A stretch of 64,000 bases of DNA from Paractinoplanes pyxinae (GCF_026626335.1 NZ_JAPNTZ010000005.1:496001-560000), one strand, 5' to 3'. Shown: positions 27,101 to 34,413, numbered from the stretch's first letter. The notes: generated by a model from the letters alone, not told the origin. Made by a program: numbers and translations.

Positions 27101-29161
27101 CAACTCGTACGTCGCAGCAATTCGCTCGTACGGCTCGAGCGCGGCCTCGAAGGCCCGGAGGGCCGCCTGCGCCTCCCGGAGCGTGTCCCCTAACGGCCTG
27201 GTCTCGACCACATCCCGCCACGGAAAGTCCTCGGCCGCCGCCCGCCGGCACCGGGCCAGCTCATCGGCCGCGTCGAGCATCCGCCGCAACTGCTCGGCGT
27301 CGAACTGCCCCGGATCCACCGTAGGCATCGGCGCGGCCGGCGAATCACTCAGCCGGGCACACTCCCCCAGCACCTCATGCAGCGACTTCCCCAGCGGTTC
27401 CCGGCGCTCGTTCATGGCTCGCGCATAGCCGTCGAGCCGCGCCCGCACCTCCTCCAACCGCTCCCGATCCACCCCCGTGGCGGCCACTGGTCCCGGCTCG
27501 GATCCGCCCGTGCCACCGTGCGCGGTTCCGTCCGAGGCCGACGCCGCATCACCCAGCCGGGTTCCGCCCGAGGTCAACGCCGCGCCACCCAGAGGGGTTC
27601 CGCCCGAGGTCAACGCCGCGCCGCCCAGGGGGGTTCCGCCCGAGGCCGACGCCGCGCCACCGAGCGCGACGCCGATCCGCGTGGTCGCGCCCTCACGCGG
27701 CAACGGCTCGACGGACTCGGCCAGCGCGCGAGCCACCTCGCGACGGGTCGCCTTGTGGCTGTGCAGCTCCAGCAGGTACGGATCCAGCCCGACCGCCGCC
27801 AGCCGGTTACGCACGACCTCGAGCGCGGCCGCCTTCTCGGACACGAAGAGGACGCGCTTCCCCGCATGCATCAGGCAGCCGATCATGTTCGCGATCGTCT
27901 GCGACTTCCCCGTCCCCGGAGGCCCGTCGAGCACAAAGCTGCGCCCAGCAACGGCGGCCTCGACACAGGCCCGCTGAGTGGCATCCGCATCAAGAACAAG
28001 CGGCAGCTCGTCGCCGGCTCTGGACACGATCCGCGCGCTGCCCGGCGCACCCGACACGACCGGCGCGCTGCCCGGCGCACCCGACACGACCGGCGCACTG
28101 CCCGGCGCACCCGACACGACCGGCGCACTGCCCGGCGCACTGGAAACGACCGGCGCACTGAACACGACCCGCCCACTGAGGGAGGGGGAGGTGGTGGCCG
28201 ATTTTACGCCGCTCGAAACGCCGTCATCCCGTTGTCCACAGGCAGCGCCGCCTCCATCCGTGCCAACTTCAGAAACGTCCCGGCCGGCTGCACCTGGGTC
28301 GCCCGCACCCGCCCGAGACGAGCGCACGGCCAGCCCTCCTGCCTCAGCCGTCGCGCTCAGTGCGCCCGTTCCAAAGCCCGCACCGCTTCGTGCCCCCGAC
28401 TCACTTGGCGCGCTCGGTCCGCCCGTTCCAAAGCCCGCCCCGCCCAACTCCGCGACCCCGTGCCCGGCCAGCGCCGCCACCAGCGGATGACCCACGATCC
28501 GGGACTCGTTGTCGGACAAGTCTCGGTACATCGCCTCCTTGTGGAAGCTGAAGCACGACAGCACCACGCTCTCGTCGGCCCGCCAGTCCCGGTTGTCGAC
28601 GGTCGCCCGTAACGCTGCGAGATACGCCCGCACGTCCAGCGGCCCGCTGCCCAGCCCCGGCACCGTGATCCCCATGCGGCGCAGCCGGAGGGTCAGCGCC
28701 GGGTTCACCACCGGCTCGTCGTCGCGGGAGCGCAGGGCGGGCACCTCCCCCGGCGCCCGCGCCACCAGTTCGACCGGCAGCAGCAGGACGGGGCTGGTGT
28801 ACGACGTCTCTTCCTCGTCGCGCCAGTGCAGGGCGCCGACCGCCAGGTACAGCGTTCCCACTCCGCGGTCGAGGAAGTCCTGGCGGGACTTGCCCAGCAG
28901 CCGGCGCAGCGTAGTGCCGAGTGGCAGGGGCCCCAGCCCGGTGCGCAGCAGGCAGCCGGGGGCCGGCTTGGCGCCCGCCGGCAGGAAACCGTACGCCCGG
29001 TCTTCGTTGAGGGCGGCCACCAGGTCCGGGGTGGCCGGGCCGACGATGGTCAGGCTGCCGGCCGCCGACGCGCGGTAGTTCAGCAGGCGGTTGCCCGCGT
29101 CGAGGTTGACCAGGCCGTCACGCCAGGCGCGTACGGCCGCTCTTGGCGTTTCTGCCCCCAT
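24110..29161 (-). CDS. DUF4011 - superfamily I helicase - Vsr/MTES_1575-like nuclease fusion
   Basis: 1683 aa. The N-terminal 230 residues (RAWRDGLVNLDAGNRLLNYR, AYGFLPAG, LYLAVGALHWRDEEE) fit DUF4011. Walker A is LDGPPGTGKSQTIANMIG (about 411), Walker B VVIFDEASQVAPADA (about 1275) with GDDRQLPPS, and motif VI RRLNVAITRARRRVEI (about 1512). The last 100 residues (YGYRLDIGVRHP, GVECDGPPYGS, RLHRVWGTAW) look like a Vsr/PD-(D/E)XK-type endonuclease domain. Two in-frame repeat tracts (about residues 338-377 and 498-545) interrupt it with low-complexity Gly/Ala/Ser/Pro segments. From memory this three-domain order is reported as a single-gene anti-phage system (called Hhe in defence catalogues). 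Start ATG 29161. Confidence 0.85.
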   Translation of the reverse strand: MGAETPRAAVRAWRDGLVNLDAGNRLLNYRASAAGSLTIVGPATPDLVAALNEDRAYGFLPAGAKPAPGCLLRTGLGPLPLGTTLRRLLGKSRQDFLDRGVGTLYLAVGALHWRDEEETSYTSPVLLLPVELVARAPGEVPALRSRDDEPVVNPALTLRLRRMGITVPGLGSGPLDVRAYLAALRATVDNRDWRADESVVLSCFSFHKEAMYRDLSDNESRIVGHPLVAALAGHGVAELGGAGFGTGGPSAPSESGARSGAGFGTGALSATAEAGGLAVRSSRAGAGDPGAAGRDVSEVGTDGGGAACGQRDDGVSSGVKSATTSPSLSGRVVFSAPVVSSAPGSAPVVSGAPGSAPVVSGAPGSAPVVSGAPGSARIVSRAGDELPLVLDADATQRACVEAAVAGRSFVLDGPPGTGKSQTIANMIGCLMHAGKRVLFVSEKAAALEVVRNRLAAVGLDPYLLELHSHKATRREVARALAESVEPLPREGATTRIGVALGGAASASGGTPLGGAALTSGGTPLGGAALTSGGTRLGDAASASDGTAHGGTGGSEPGPVAATGVDRERLEEVRARLDGYARAMNERREPLGKSLHEVLGECARLSDSPAAPMPTVDPGQFDAEQLRRMLDAADELARCRRAAAEDFPWRDVVETRPLGDTLREAQAALRAFEAALEPYERIAATYELSLPADVGALVTLVTHAAKRPAPVPDEWLGAEGPVLLDRAAEQHRWFEDAARQVRVAAGVEWHELPEVEPPALDQATLTAAGAESAVRRHSTEAATLDDLLREVGPLAARLGLPDATTFGGLAGFAAVAELAGRANRPEPFWFSPGVLAGVAEAAAVLRRCADAVTATGLECRRWFLDAIVDQPVEQLADRLTNEHRGLRKLLPAYRRDWDAVAAYALPSVAPADAVAHLGTAVAWQRALRERALAERRYAPLLGRYRRGGVEVDDALRTAADLVRLSPPDALPALADQIGRPAPDPALVRLATQARIVAGWEPPTETLIQAAARRRALVGPLTEAAAALTAFDRALGRHIDLAEATRLDGLRRAAAGHATAYDARAIAWAREARRLYQGKPLLDGDADALAECVAAWHSVRDELSAAGLGEIDGDRLARLLDDPHGQDEWLGFQHARGLLAEETIAFCLELPSDQIRPVVERALWTAWADAVLRDDDRLRPVDGLEHDRLVDEFRILDAALMSEAPATISAAVESRRTAVPEEIALLRREGRKQSRHLPVRDLIGQARATVQSAKPCFLMSPLAVSQYLPPDLRFDVVIFDEASQVAPADAINCVYRADALIAAGDDRQLPPSTFFSTRADRDEGTDVNDFQSVLELAEACGAFPALGLGWHYRSRHEALIAFANHRFYQGRLLTFPGANADPETGVELIPAAGTYRRGGARDNPVEAEAVAARIIACLTTRPELSLGVVTFSVAQAEAIEAAVERAAARHPGLDRFLEGDRLTGFFVKSLESVQGDERDVMIFSIGYGRDEHGRVSTNFGALNQPNGWRRLNVAITRARRRVEIISSIRSRDIPESANPGVRHLAAYLEYAERGLASTPATTPPDPFVQSVLDTVRSWGYDADSHVGSYGYRLDIGVRHPTPGHGYVLGVECDGPPYGSIGSARDRDRLGPAVLAGLGWRLHRVWGTAWHHDRVAEEDRLREAIKAAVGPLPARRPGLLRLQPVG
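27525..27668 (-). repeat. 36-bp tandem repeat, four units, inside the helicase gene
   Basis: Units start at 27525, 27561, 27597 and 27633, each beginning GTTCCG(C/T)CCGAGG on the plus strand. The period is exactly 36 bp, so the array encodes a 12-residue repeat of the type GGTPLGGAALTS just after the Walker A region without breaking the frame. Confidence 0.9.
28031..28150 (-). repeat. 30-bp tandem repeat, four units plus partial, inside the helicase gene
   Basis: The unit CGGCGC(G/A)CTGCCCGGCGCAC continues with CCGACACGAC, with a period of exactly 30 bp from 28031 to 28150 and a partial fifth unit. It encodes the ten-residue repeat APVVSGAPGS in the linker before Walker A. Confidence 0.92.
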
Positions 29162-29202
29162 GGCGACAATTGCACCAAGTCGAGCACCTGTCCCGCTGGG
29201 GT

Positions 29203-30201
29203 TCAGGCGTACTGCTCCTCATCCGCCTTCCGGTAGTCGTTGATCTCGTCGTGGCGGCCCGCCTCGGCCAGCTTCACCCAGGCCGGATTGCCGAGCAGCA
29301 CCCGGCCCAGGGCCATCAGGTCGTACTCGCCGCGGGCACGCCGATCGAGCAGTTCGCGCATCCGGGCGGAGCGGGCGAAGTCGCGGGTGAGGCCGATCGA
29401 GCCGACCGTGATCGACGGCAGGCCGGTGAGGTGTTTGGCCCAGCCGGCCAGGTTGCGGTCGCTGCCTTCGAACACCGGCTCCCAGAAGCGGCGCTGCGAG
29501 GCGTGCAGCACGTCGGCGCCCGCGTTCCGGAAACCCTCCAGCAGAACGCCGAGCTCATCCGGCGTCGAGGCGATGCGGGCGCTGTAGTCGCGCTCCTTGA
29601 ACTGCGAGAACCGGACGATCAACGGCATGCAGGCGGGGATTTCGGTACGGATGACCCGCACCACCTCGGCCGGGAAGTCGCGGTGCCGGCCGCTCGGGTT
29701 GGTCACCGGCCACAGGAACTCGTCGAGCAGGTAGCCGTGCGCGGCGTGCACCTCGACCGCGTCGAAGCCGGCCCAGACGGCGACGCGAGCGCTTTCGGCG
29801 TACGCACGAAGAAGCGCATCGAAATCGCCGCCCGACATGGTCTGCGGCGTCCAGGCGCCGTCCCCCTCGAACTGGCTGCCCAGGTGCCACAGCTGGGCCG
29901 CGATCCGGCCGCCGGCCGCGTGCACCTCGGCGGTGACGTGCCGCCAGCCGTCCTCGGCCGCGCCCTCGGTGAGCCGCGGGACGTCGCGCTGGTGGCCGGC
30001 GCTGGGGTGGTCGACGAGCACGCCCTCGGTGATGATCAGGCCGACGCCGTTCTCGGCCCGGCGGCGGTAGTAGGCGGCGACCTCCGGTGTGGGCACGCCG
30101 CCCGGCGAGTGCTCGCGGGTCATCGGGGCCATGACGAAGGGGCTGGTCAGCGGCAGGCCGGCCAGGGTGACCGGCTCGATCAGGGCGGTGGTGGTGGTCA
30201 T
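29203..30201 (-). CDS. NADH:flavin oxidoreductase / old yellow enzyme family
   Basis: 332 aa TIM-barrel flavoprotein. Typical blocks: LPLTSPFVMAPMTREHSPGG, FDAVEVHAAHGYLLDEFLWP with TNPSGRHRDFP, and the phosphate-binding end TVGSIGLTRDF then YDLMALGRVLLGNPAWV. It should bind FMN and reduce activated C=C bonds (enones, nitroesters) with NAD(P)H. ATG 30201 faces a divergent MerR gene with a 51-base intergenic region holding an operator-like dyad, so the MerR protein probably controls it. The helicase gene begins 41 bases downstream on the same strand. Confidence 0.9.
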   Translation of the reverse strand: MTTTTALIEPVTLAGLPLTSPFVMAPMTREHSPGGVPTPEVAAYYRRRAENGVGLIITEGVLVDHPSAGHQRDVPRLTEGAAEDGWRHVTAEVHAAGGRIAAQLWHLGSQFEGDGAWTPQTMSGGDFDALLRAYAESARVAVWAGFDAVEVHAAHGYLLDEFLWPVTNPSGRHRDFPAEVVRVIRTEIPACMPLIVRFSQFKERDYSARIASTPDELGVLLEGFRNAGADVLHASQRRFWEPVFEGSDRNLAGWAKHLTGLPSITVGSIGLTRDFARSARMRELLDRRARGEYDLMALGRVLLGNPAWVKLAEAGRHDEINDYRKADEEQYA

Positions 30202-30216
30202 GCCCGTACGGTAAAA

Positions 30217-30240
30217 CTTGACATCCGTGTAAGGGTCAAG
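30217..30240 (+). promoter_or_regulatory. MerR-type operator between the flavin oxidoreductase and its regulator
   Basis: CTTGAC (30217-30222) and GTCAAG (30235-30240) are perfect inverted arms separated by 12 bases. TTGAC also serves as a -35-like element. MerR-family activators bind long-spacer promoters at such dyads. It lies between divergent starts at 30201 and 30253. Confidence 0.75.
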
Positions 30241-30252
30241 CACTTTCGGAAG

Positions 30253-30597
30253 ATGCGCATCGGCGATCTTTCGGCGGCCACCGGCGCGAGCGCCCGGTCC
30301 CTGCGGTACTACGAGGAGCAGGGCCTGCTCGCGAGCACGCGCAGCGGCGGCGGCCAGCGGCACTATCCCGAGACGGCGGTGGAACGCGTCTCGCTGATCC
30401 AGTCGCTGCTGGCGGCCGGTCTGAACAGCGCCACCATTCAGGACGTGCTGCCCTGCATCAGCAACGAGGCCATACGCACGCCCTGGCTGGCCGACCGCCT
30501 CACCTCGGAGCTCGAACGGGTGACCAAGCAGATCCAAGACTTGCACCGTACGCGTGACATCCTGGCCGGTCTCGTCGAGCAGTACCGCGTGCCGTAG
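30253..30597 (+). CDS. MerR-family transcriptional regulator
   Basis: 114 aa. N-terminal winged helix MRIGDLSAATGASARSLRYY then EEQGLLASTRSGGGQRHY is the canonical MerR DNA-binding head; a dimerising coiled coil follows (ERVTKQIQDLHRTRDILAGL). There is no metal-binding Cys cluster, so it is of the drug- or redox-responsive type, with only Cys79 (VLPCISN) visible. ATG 30253 starts exactly at the HTH. It is divergent from the old-yellow-enzyme gene over a shared dyad. Confidence 0.92.
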   Translation: MRIGDLSAATGASARSLRYYEEQGLLASTRSGGGQRHYPETAVERVSLIQSLLAAGLNSATIQDVLPCISNEAIRTPWLADRLTSELERVTKQIQDLHRTRDILAGLVEQYRVP

Positions 30598-30685
30598 CCC
30601 CCGGTCTCAGGAAACCGCCAGTCGGGTCACAGCGTGTACTGGACTTGGCCACCTACCGTGGTACTCACCAGTCGAGGAGGCCACA

Positions 30686-30886
30686 TTGAGCGGTTCCGTC
30701 AAGAGGTTGCTGATGTCGCTGATCGCGTCGAAGCTGCAGAAACGGGGCCACCACGGTCACTACCGTCAGGGCGGCTACGGCCACGGCGCCTACGGGCCGC
30801 CGCCCACGTACGGCTATCACGGCCACTACAAGCATCACGGTCACTACCGCCACCACGGCCACTACAAGAAGCGCCGCGGCTGGTAG
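30686..30886 (+). CDS. His/Gly/Tyr-rich basic microprotein
   Basis: 66 aa from TTG 30686, which sits 6 bases after a strong GAGGAGG site. The first 20 residues (SGSVKRLLMSLIASKLQKRG) form an amphipathic basic helix. The rest is a low-complexity tail rich in His, Tyr and Gly with a near-repeat (Y/H)HGHY(K/R) occurring about four times. There is no membrane segment. His-Tyr-Gly repeats suggest metal binding, nucleic-acid contact or cell-surface assembly, but none is demonstrated. Nested short inverted repeats (ACTGG/CCAGT and CCAC/GTGG, 30638-30672) lie just before the start. Confidence 0.7.
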   Translation: MSGSVKRLLMSLIASKLQKRGHHGHYRQGGYGHGAYGPPPTYGYHGHYKHHGHYRHHGHYKKRRGW

Positions 30887-30931
30887 CCGCCGCACAGGCT
30901 GGGGCCGTCCGTCCGTTGTCCCCCGGCTTCG

Positions 30932-30993
30932 GACGGGCGCGCCCTACCAAAAGACGGGTGCCCTACAAAAAAGACGGGCGCGCCCTACAAAAT
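30932..30993. repeat. Three ~20-bp direct repeats with GGGCGCGCCC core
   Basis: Units GACGGGCGCGCCCTACCAAAA (30932), GACGGGTGCCCTACAAAAAA (30953) and GACGGGCGCGCCCTACAAAA (30973) lie head to tail between the microprotein and DUF1905 genes. The third unit contains the DUF1905 stop codon (30985-30987). Read on the minus strand each unit is a GC palindrome flanked by a T-run, which is terminator-like. Confidence 0.8.
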
Positions 30994-31296
30994 CAGCTCC
31001 ACAGAGACGGTCGCCACGTCGCCGACGTCCAGCTTCTGCGCCTGACGCACGGCTTTCTTGACCGGCAGCACGTACGCGCCCTCACCCCCGCCGGGGAAGA
31101 TCGACGTCATCCAGTGGCTCGTGCCGATGGACGCCTTGACGCGCACCGAGCCGAACCCGCGCCGCAGCCCCTCCGTCCGCTCGCGGATCACGTCGGACGC
31201 GCCGACCGGCAGGCTGACGAAGACCCAGCTCTCGGTCTTGCGCGCCTCCCACAGCCACAGCTCACTCTCGAAGTCGACGTTCACGGCCCCGAGCAT
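30985..31296 (-). CDS. DUF1905 domain protein
   Basis: 103 aa. FESELWLWEARKTESWVFVS with LPVGASDVI, then GFGSVRVKASIGTSHWMTSI with FPGGGEGAYVLPVKKAVRQA, is the DUF1905 beta-barrel pattern. The function of the family is not established to my knowledge. ATG 31296 is used; a GTG a few codons in is possible. It lies 23 bases after the sulfotransferase-like stop in a three-gene run (HNH, sulfotransferase, DUF1905). Its stop codon falls in a repeated palindrome. Confidence 0.85.
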   Translation of the reverse strand: MLGAVNVDFESELWLWEARKTESWVFVSLPVGASDVIRERTEGLRRGFGSVRVKASIGTSHWMTSIFPGGGEGAYVLPVKKAVRQAQKLDVGDVATVSVELIL

Positions 31297-31319
31297 GGCA
31301 CGGGGGTACGACAACCCCG

Positions 31320-31913
31320 CTATGACGGCCGCCGGTTGAGATGCGGGAAGGACTCGTCCGGCACCGGCACGCCCAGCGCCCCGGCGATCGGCCCCCACCC
31401 GTCGGCCACGGTCCACTCGATCAGCCGATCCGGTGGGCAGTTCTCGCGTACGGACTGGTTGTGCCACCGGAAGCGGTCGATCGTCCCGGCCCGGTCGGCG
31501 GCGACGCGATCCCACCCGCCGAAGTCGACCTCCCACAGCCGAGCCAGCAGCTCGATCACCGGCGGCGGCCCGAAGTCGGTGCCGGGCGTGGTCCACAGGT
31601 GGATCGAGGCCAGCACACTCTCGTACCACTCGTCGGGGTCACGGACGGAGAGGATCACCGGCGCCTGCGGCCACAACGCCGCGAACTCCTGCCACTGCCA
31701 GCAGCCGGGCCAGTCGGCAGTCGCGTTCCACCCGCGCAGCTCCGCCGGCCAGTCGATCCGCTCACCGTCGAGGTGGCGCACCCAGAGCTCGGCCAGCTCC
31801 GGGTGCGGCCACGTCTCTTGCATCTGCAGCACCGGCCCCGCGCCGAGCCGGTCGAGCGCCGCGGCGAGCGAGGTGGTTCCCGTCCGGCCCCACCCCGCCC
31901 CGATCACGCGCAC
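31320..31913 (-). CDS. Sulfotransferase-family protein
   Basis: 197 aa. The N-terminus VIGAGWGRTGTTSLAAALDR is the 5'-PSB/PAPS loop of sulfotransferases, and PVILSVRDPDEWYESVL is the 3'-phosphate motif (R..S/D...W..S). Proteins of this size with LGAGPVLQMQE near the N-terminus belong to the Sulfotransfer_4-like group, about 200 residues. The acceptor is unknown. GTG 31913 starts 3 bases after the HNH stop, so the two genes are linked. Confidence 0.85.
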   Translation of the reverse strand: MRVIGAGWGRTGTTSLAAALDRLGAGPVLQMQETWPHPELAELWVRHLDGERIDWPAELRGWNATADWPGCWQWQEFAALWPQAPVILSVRDPDEWYESVLASIHLWTTPGTDFGPPPVIELLARLWEVDFGGWDRVAADRAGTIDRFRWHNQSVRENCPPDRLIEWTVADGWGPIAGALGVPVPDESFPHLNRRPS

Positions 31914-31916
31914 CGC

Positions 31917-32366
31917 TCACGCCCGGCTGACCGCGAACGACGTCCAGGTCGGGGTGGCCGGCTGGACGTGCAGGGGCATCCGGGCCTCGGCCGGGGTGCG
32001 GTTGCCCTTGCGCTGGTTGCAGGGGTAACACGCGGCGACCGTGTTGAGCCAGCTGTTGGCGCCGCCGCGCGAGCGGGGCAGCACGTGGTCGATGGTGGAG
32101 GCGGCTCGGTTGCAGTAGGCGCAGCGCCGCCCGTCGCGGGCCAGCACGCCGGCTCGCGACCAGGACGGGCCCCGGCTGTGGCGCCAGCGGGTCACGACGT
32201 ACGTCACCAGGCGCACGACAGTCGGCACGGGCCACACGCCGATGACGCTGTCGGGGCGGGCCTCGTGCACCTCGGCCACCTGCCGCACGAGCATCCGCAC
32301 GGCGTGGCGCAGGCTCACCCGGTGCAGCGGCCCCAGGTCGGCGTTGAGCACCAGCACATCACTCAC
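31917..32366 (-). CDS. HNH endonuclease domain protein
   Basis: 149 aa. C-terminal HNH with two zinc-binding CxxC pairs (CAYC and CYPC) and the catalytic segment STIDHVLPRSRGGANSWLN, matching the actinobacterial McrA-type HNH layout. The N-terminal 70 residues (VLVLNADLGPLHRVSLRHAV) are the usual lead-in of this widespread chromosomal family. No phage genes are near, so a homing or phage role is not indicated. Start GTG 32366. Confidence 0.88.
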   Translation of the reverse strand: MSDVLVLNADLGPLHRVSLRHAVRMLVRQVAEVHEARPDSVIGVWPVPTVVRLVTYVVTRWRHSRGPSWSRAGVLARDGRRCAYCNRAASTIDHVLPRSRGGANSWLNTVAACYPCNQRKGNRTPAEARMPLHVQPATPTWTSFAVSRA

Positions 32367-32513
32367 CGGGTCACCTCCCTCATAGACACATGCGTCCGGG
32401 AAGCGCCCACGGCGTCACCCGGATATGCGGTCGGGACGCACGGCGGCCACGCCACCGTACGACTTGAGAAGAAACATGCGATCTCCCGACCTGTTGGTGA
32501 TCTCTACGGTAGG

Positions 32514-32532
32514 GTCCGGCCGCCCGCCGGAC
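32514..32532 (-). terminator. Terminator of the rhamnoside-use operon
   Basis: GTCCGGC (32514-32520) / GCCGGAC (32526-32532), perfect 7-bp stem and 5-nt loop, starting 6 bases after the stop of the minus-strand dehydrogenase gene. Confidence 0.7.
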
Positions 32533-32538
32533 AATGGA

Positions 32539-33501
32539 TTAACCGTTGGGGTGGACAACCACTTTCAGGCCCGTACGCGCGGCCGCCGCTTCGAATGCGT
32601 CGGACACGTTGGTGAGCGGGTAGGTGTCGCTCACGACCGATGACAGATCGACCAGTTTCTGTGCCGCGAGGGCGATCGCCCGCGGGTAGACCTCACCCAT
32701 CCGGCGGGCCGTGACCAGCGTCAGCCCCTTGCGGCGGGCGATCGACGCGCTGAACGTCGTCGTGTCCCCGTCGGGAATGCCGACCAGCACGACGCGGGCG
32801 CCCGGCTTGGCCACCCGCAGGGCCCGATCGACGGCCGGCTCCGCGCCGGACACCTCGAAGACGACGTCGGCCACCGAGTCGTTCTCGATCGGAGCCGCGC
32901 CCATGGCGACGGCAGCGGCCAGGCGGTGTGGCAAGGGCTCGGCCGCGAGCACTCGCGTAGCCCCACCGCGGAAGGCCAACTGCACCAGCAACAACCCGAT
33001 CGGCCCGCAGCCCACGACGGCCACGGTCGACGCCATCCGGACGTGTCCCAGGTCGTACGCGTGAATCGCCACCCCGAGCGGCTCGAGCATCGCCCCGTCG
33101 TCGTCCGACAAGGAGGAAGGCAGCCGGTGAAGCCGGTTCGCCGGCCAGGACATGAGCTGCCGCAACCCGCCGTCGGTCGCCCCGTGCCCCGCGAAGACGA
33201 TGTTCAGGCAGAGGTTCGGCCACCCGGACAGGCACGGCTCGCAGTGGTGACACGGGACGGCCGGGTCGATCGCCACCCGTACGCCGTCGTCGGGACCGCC
33301 CCGGATGACCCCGGCCATCTCGTGCCCGAGCACCAGCGGCTTGGCCGGCACCGCGTCGCCGATGCCGCCCTCGGTGAACCAGTGCAGGTCCGACCCGCAG
33401 ATCCCGACCGAGGTCACCTCGACCAGGGCGCCGTCGCCGGTCGGGTCGGGCTCGTCGTGGAGCCGCACGTCACCGGCGGCGTGCAGGCGGGACACGAGCA
33501 T
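32539..33501 (-). CDS. Zinc alcohol dehydrogenase (L-idonate/sorbitol dehydrogenase-like)
   Basis: 320 aa, slightly short for the family. Catalytic zinc ligands in VGICGSDLHWF and LGHEMAG; structural zinc Cys in PCHHCEPCLSGWPNLC (four Cys); Rossmann motif VAVVGCGPIGLLLVQLA. FTEGGIGDAVPAKPLVLGHE is close to L-idonate 5-dehydrogenases from memory. It would oxidise a sugar or polyol hydroxyl. It is the last gene after the sugar permeases but is separated from them by 60 bases containing a strong hairpin, so its expression may be lower or separate. Confidence 0.85.
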   Translation of the reverse strand: MLVSRLHAAGDVRLHDEPDPTGDGALVEVTSVGICGSDLHWFTEGGIGDAVPAKPLVLGHEMAGVIRGGPDDGVRVAIDPAVPCHHCEPCLSGWPNLCLNIVFAGHGATDGGLRQLMSWPANRLHRLPSSLSDDDGAMLEPLGVAIHAYDLGHVRMASTVAVVGCGPIGLLLVQLAFRGGATRVLAAEPLPHRLAAAVAMGAAPIENDSVADVVFEVSGAEPAVDRALRVAKPGARVVLVGIPDGDTTTFSASIARRKGLTLVTARRMGEVYPRAIALAAQKLVDLSSVVSDTYPLTNVSDAFEAAAARTGLKVVVHPNG

Positions 33502-33519
33502 GAAGACCTCCGAAGGCGA

Positions 33520-33551
33520 GGGGGCCGCGCTGAGGCAACAGCGCGACCCCC
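33520..33551 (-). terminator. Hairpin between inner permease and dehydrogenase genes
   Basis: GGGGGCCGCGCTG (33520-33532) pairs with CAGCGCGACCCCC (33539-33551), 12 of 13 positions, around a 6-nt loop. It lies 10 bases beyond the permease stop and 19 bases before the dehydrogenase start, a position suited to partial termination or 3' end stabilisation within an operon. Confidence 0.75.
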
Positions 33552-33561
33552 AGTCTCTCCC

Positions 33562-34413
33562 CTACCCCTTGATGGCGCCCGCTGTCATGCCGGCCACGAT
33601 GCGCTTGTTGAAGAACAAGAACATGATCAGCGGCGGGATCGTGATCAGCAGGATGTCCATGAAGAGCAGGTTGTACTGGGTCGAGTAGGAGCTCGAGAAG
33701 TTGTAGAGCGTCAGCTGGACCGTGGCGTTCTGGTCGCCCGGCAGCAAGTACAGCGGGTTGACGAAGTCGTTGAACACCGTCACCGACTGCACCACCACGA
33801 TCGTGATGATCACCGACCGGAGCAGGGGCAGGATCACCCGGAAGAACAGCCGCATCGGGCCGGCGCCGTCGATGATCGCCGCCTCGTCCAGCTCGCGCGG
33901 GATCGTGGCGATGAACGCGCGGAACAGCAGGATGCAGAACGACAGACCGAACGCGACCTCGACGAGGATGAGGCCGGGCATCGTACGGAACAAGCCCAGT
34001 TTTTGAAGAACCCAGATCGTCGGCACGACGGCCGGCGGGATGATCAGGCCCGAGAGCACGAGGAAGTTGACCAGCCCGGTCCACCGGGTGCGCCGCCGCT
34101 GCAGCACGAACGCCACCATCGCCGCCAGCACCACCATGATCGCCACCGAGGCCACGGTGAGGATCGTGCTGTTGATGAAGGCGATGATCAGCATGTAGTC
34201 GCGGGCCTGCACCACGTCCACGAAGTTCTGCACGAACTGGAACTGCGTGGGCCACGAGAAGTCGAGCCGCGACGCCTCCTGCCGGCTCTTCACCGCGGTC
34301 AGCAGGATGAAGACGAACGGCACCACGAACACCACGATGGACAGCAGGATCGCCACGATGCTGAGGGTGACGTTCTTCCGGGGCTTCCGGCGGACTTCGA
34401 CAGCGGCGGTCAC
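33562..34413 (-). CDS. Carbohydrate ABC transporter permease (MalG-type)
   Basis: 283 aa with six membrane segments. The EAA loop is [20 protein letters not shown] (E-A-A-x-x-D-G-A), which docks to the ATPase. GTG 34413 overlaps the upstream permease stop (GTGA) and has a near-perfect AAGGAGGTGG site. No ATPase gene is in the operon; a shared MsiK-type ATPase encoded elsewhere is usual for such importers in actinomycetes. Confidence 0.92.
   Translation of the reverse strand: MTAAVEVRRKPRKNVTLSIVAILLSIVVFVVPFVFILLTAVKSRQEASRLDFSWPTQFQFVQNFVDVVQARDYMLIIAFINSTILTVASVAIMVVLAAMVAFVLQRRRTRWTGLVNFLVLSGLIIPPAVVPTIWVLQKLGLFRTMPGLILVEVAFGLSFCILLFRAFIATIPRELDEAAIIDGAGPMRLFFRVILPLLRSVIITIVVVQSVTVFNDFVNPLYLLPGDQNATVQLTLYNFSSSYSTQYNLLFMDILLITIPPLIMFLFFNKRIVAGMTAGAIKG

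Noticed and set aside
24041-27193. Very long open frame on the plus strand opposite the helicase
   Set aside because: High-GC antisense shadow: residues are dominated by Gly, Arg, Ala and Val without domain motifs, while the minus strand encodes clear helicase motifs.
28031-28150. CRISPR-like array
   Set aside because: Units are contiguous with no unique spacers and encode in-frame peptide repeats; no cas genes are near.
31917-32366. HNH gene as a mobile intron or prophage endonuclease
   Set aside because: It belongs to a common chromosomal HNH group and has no phage or intron features around it.
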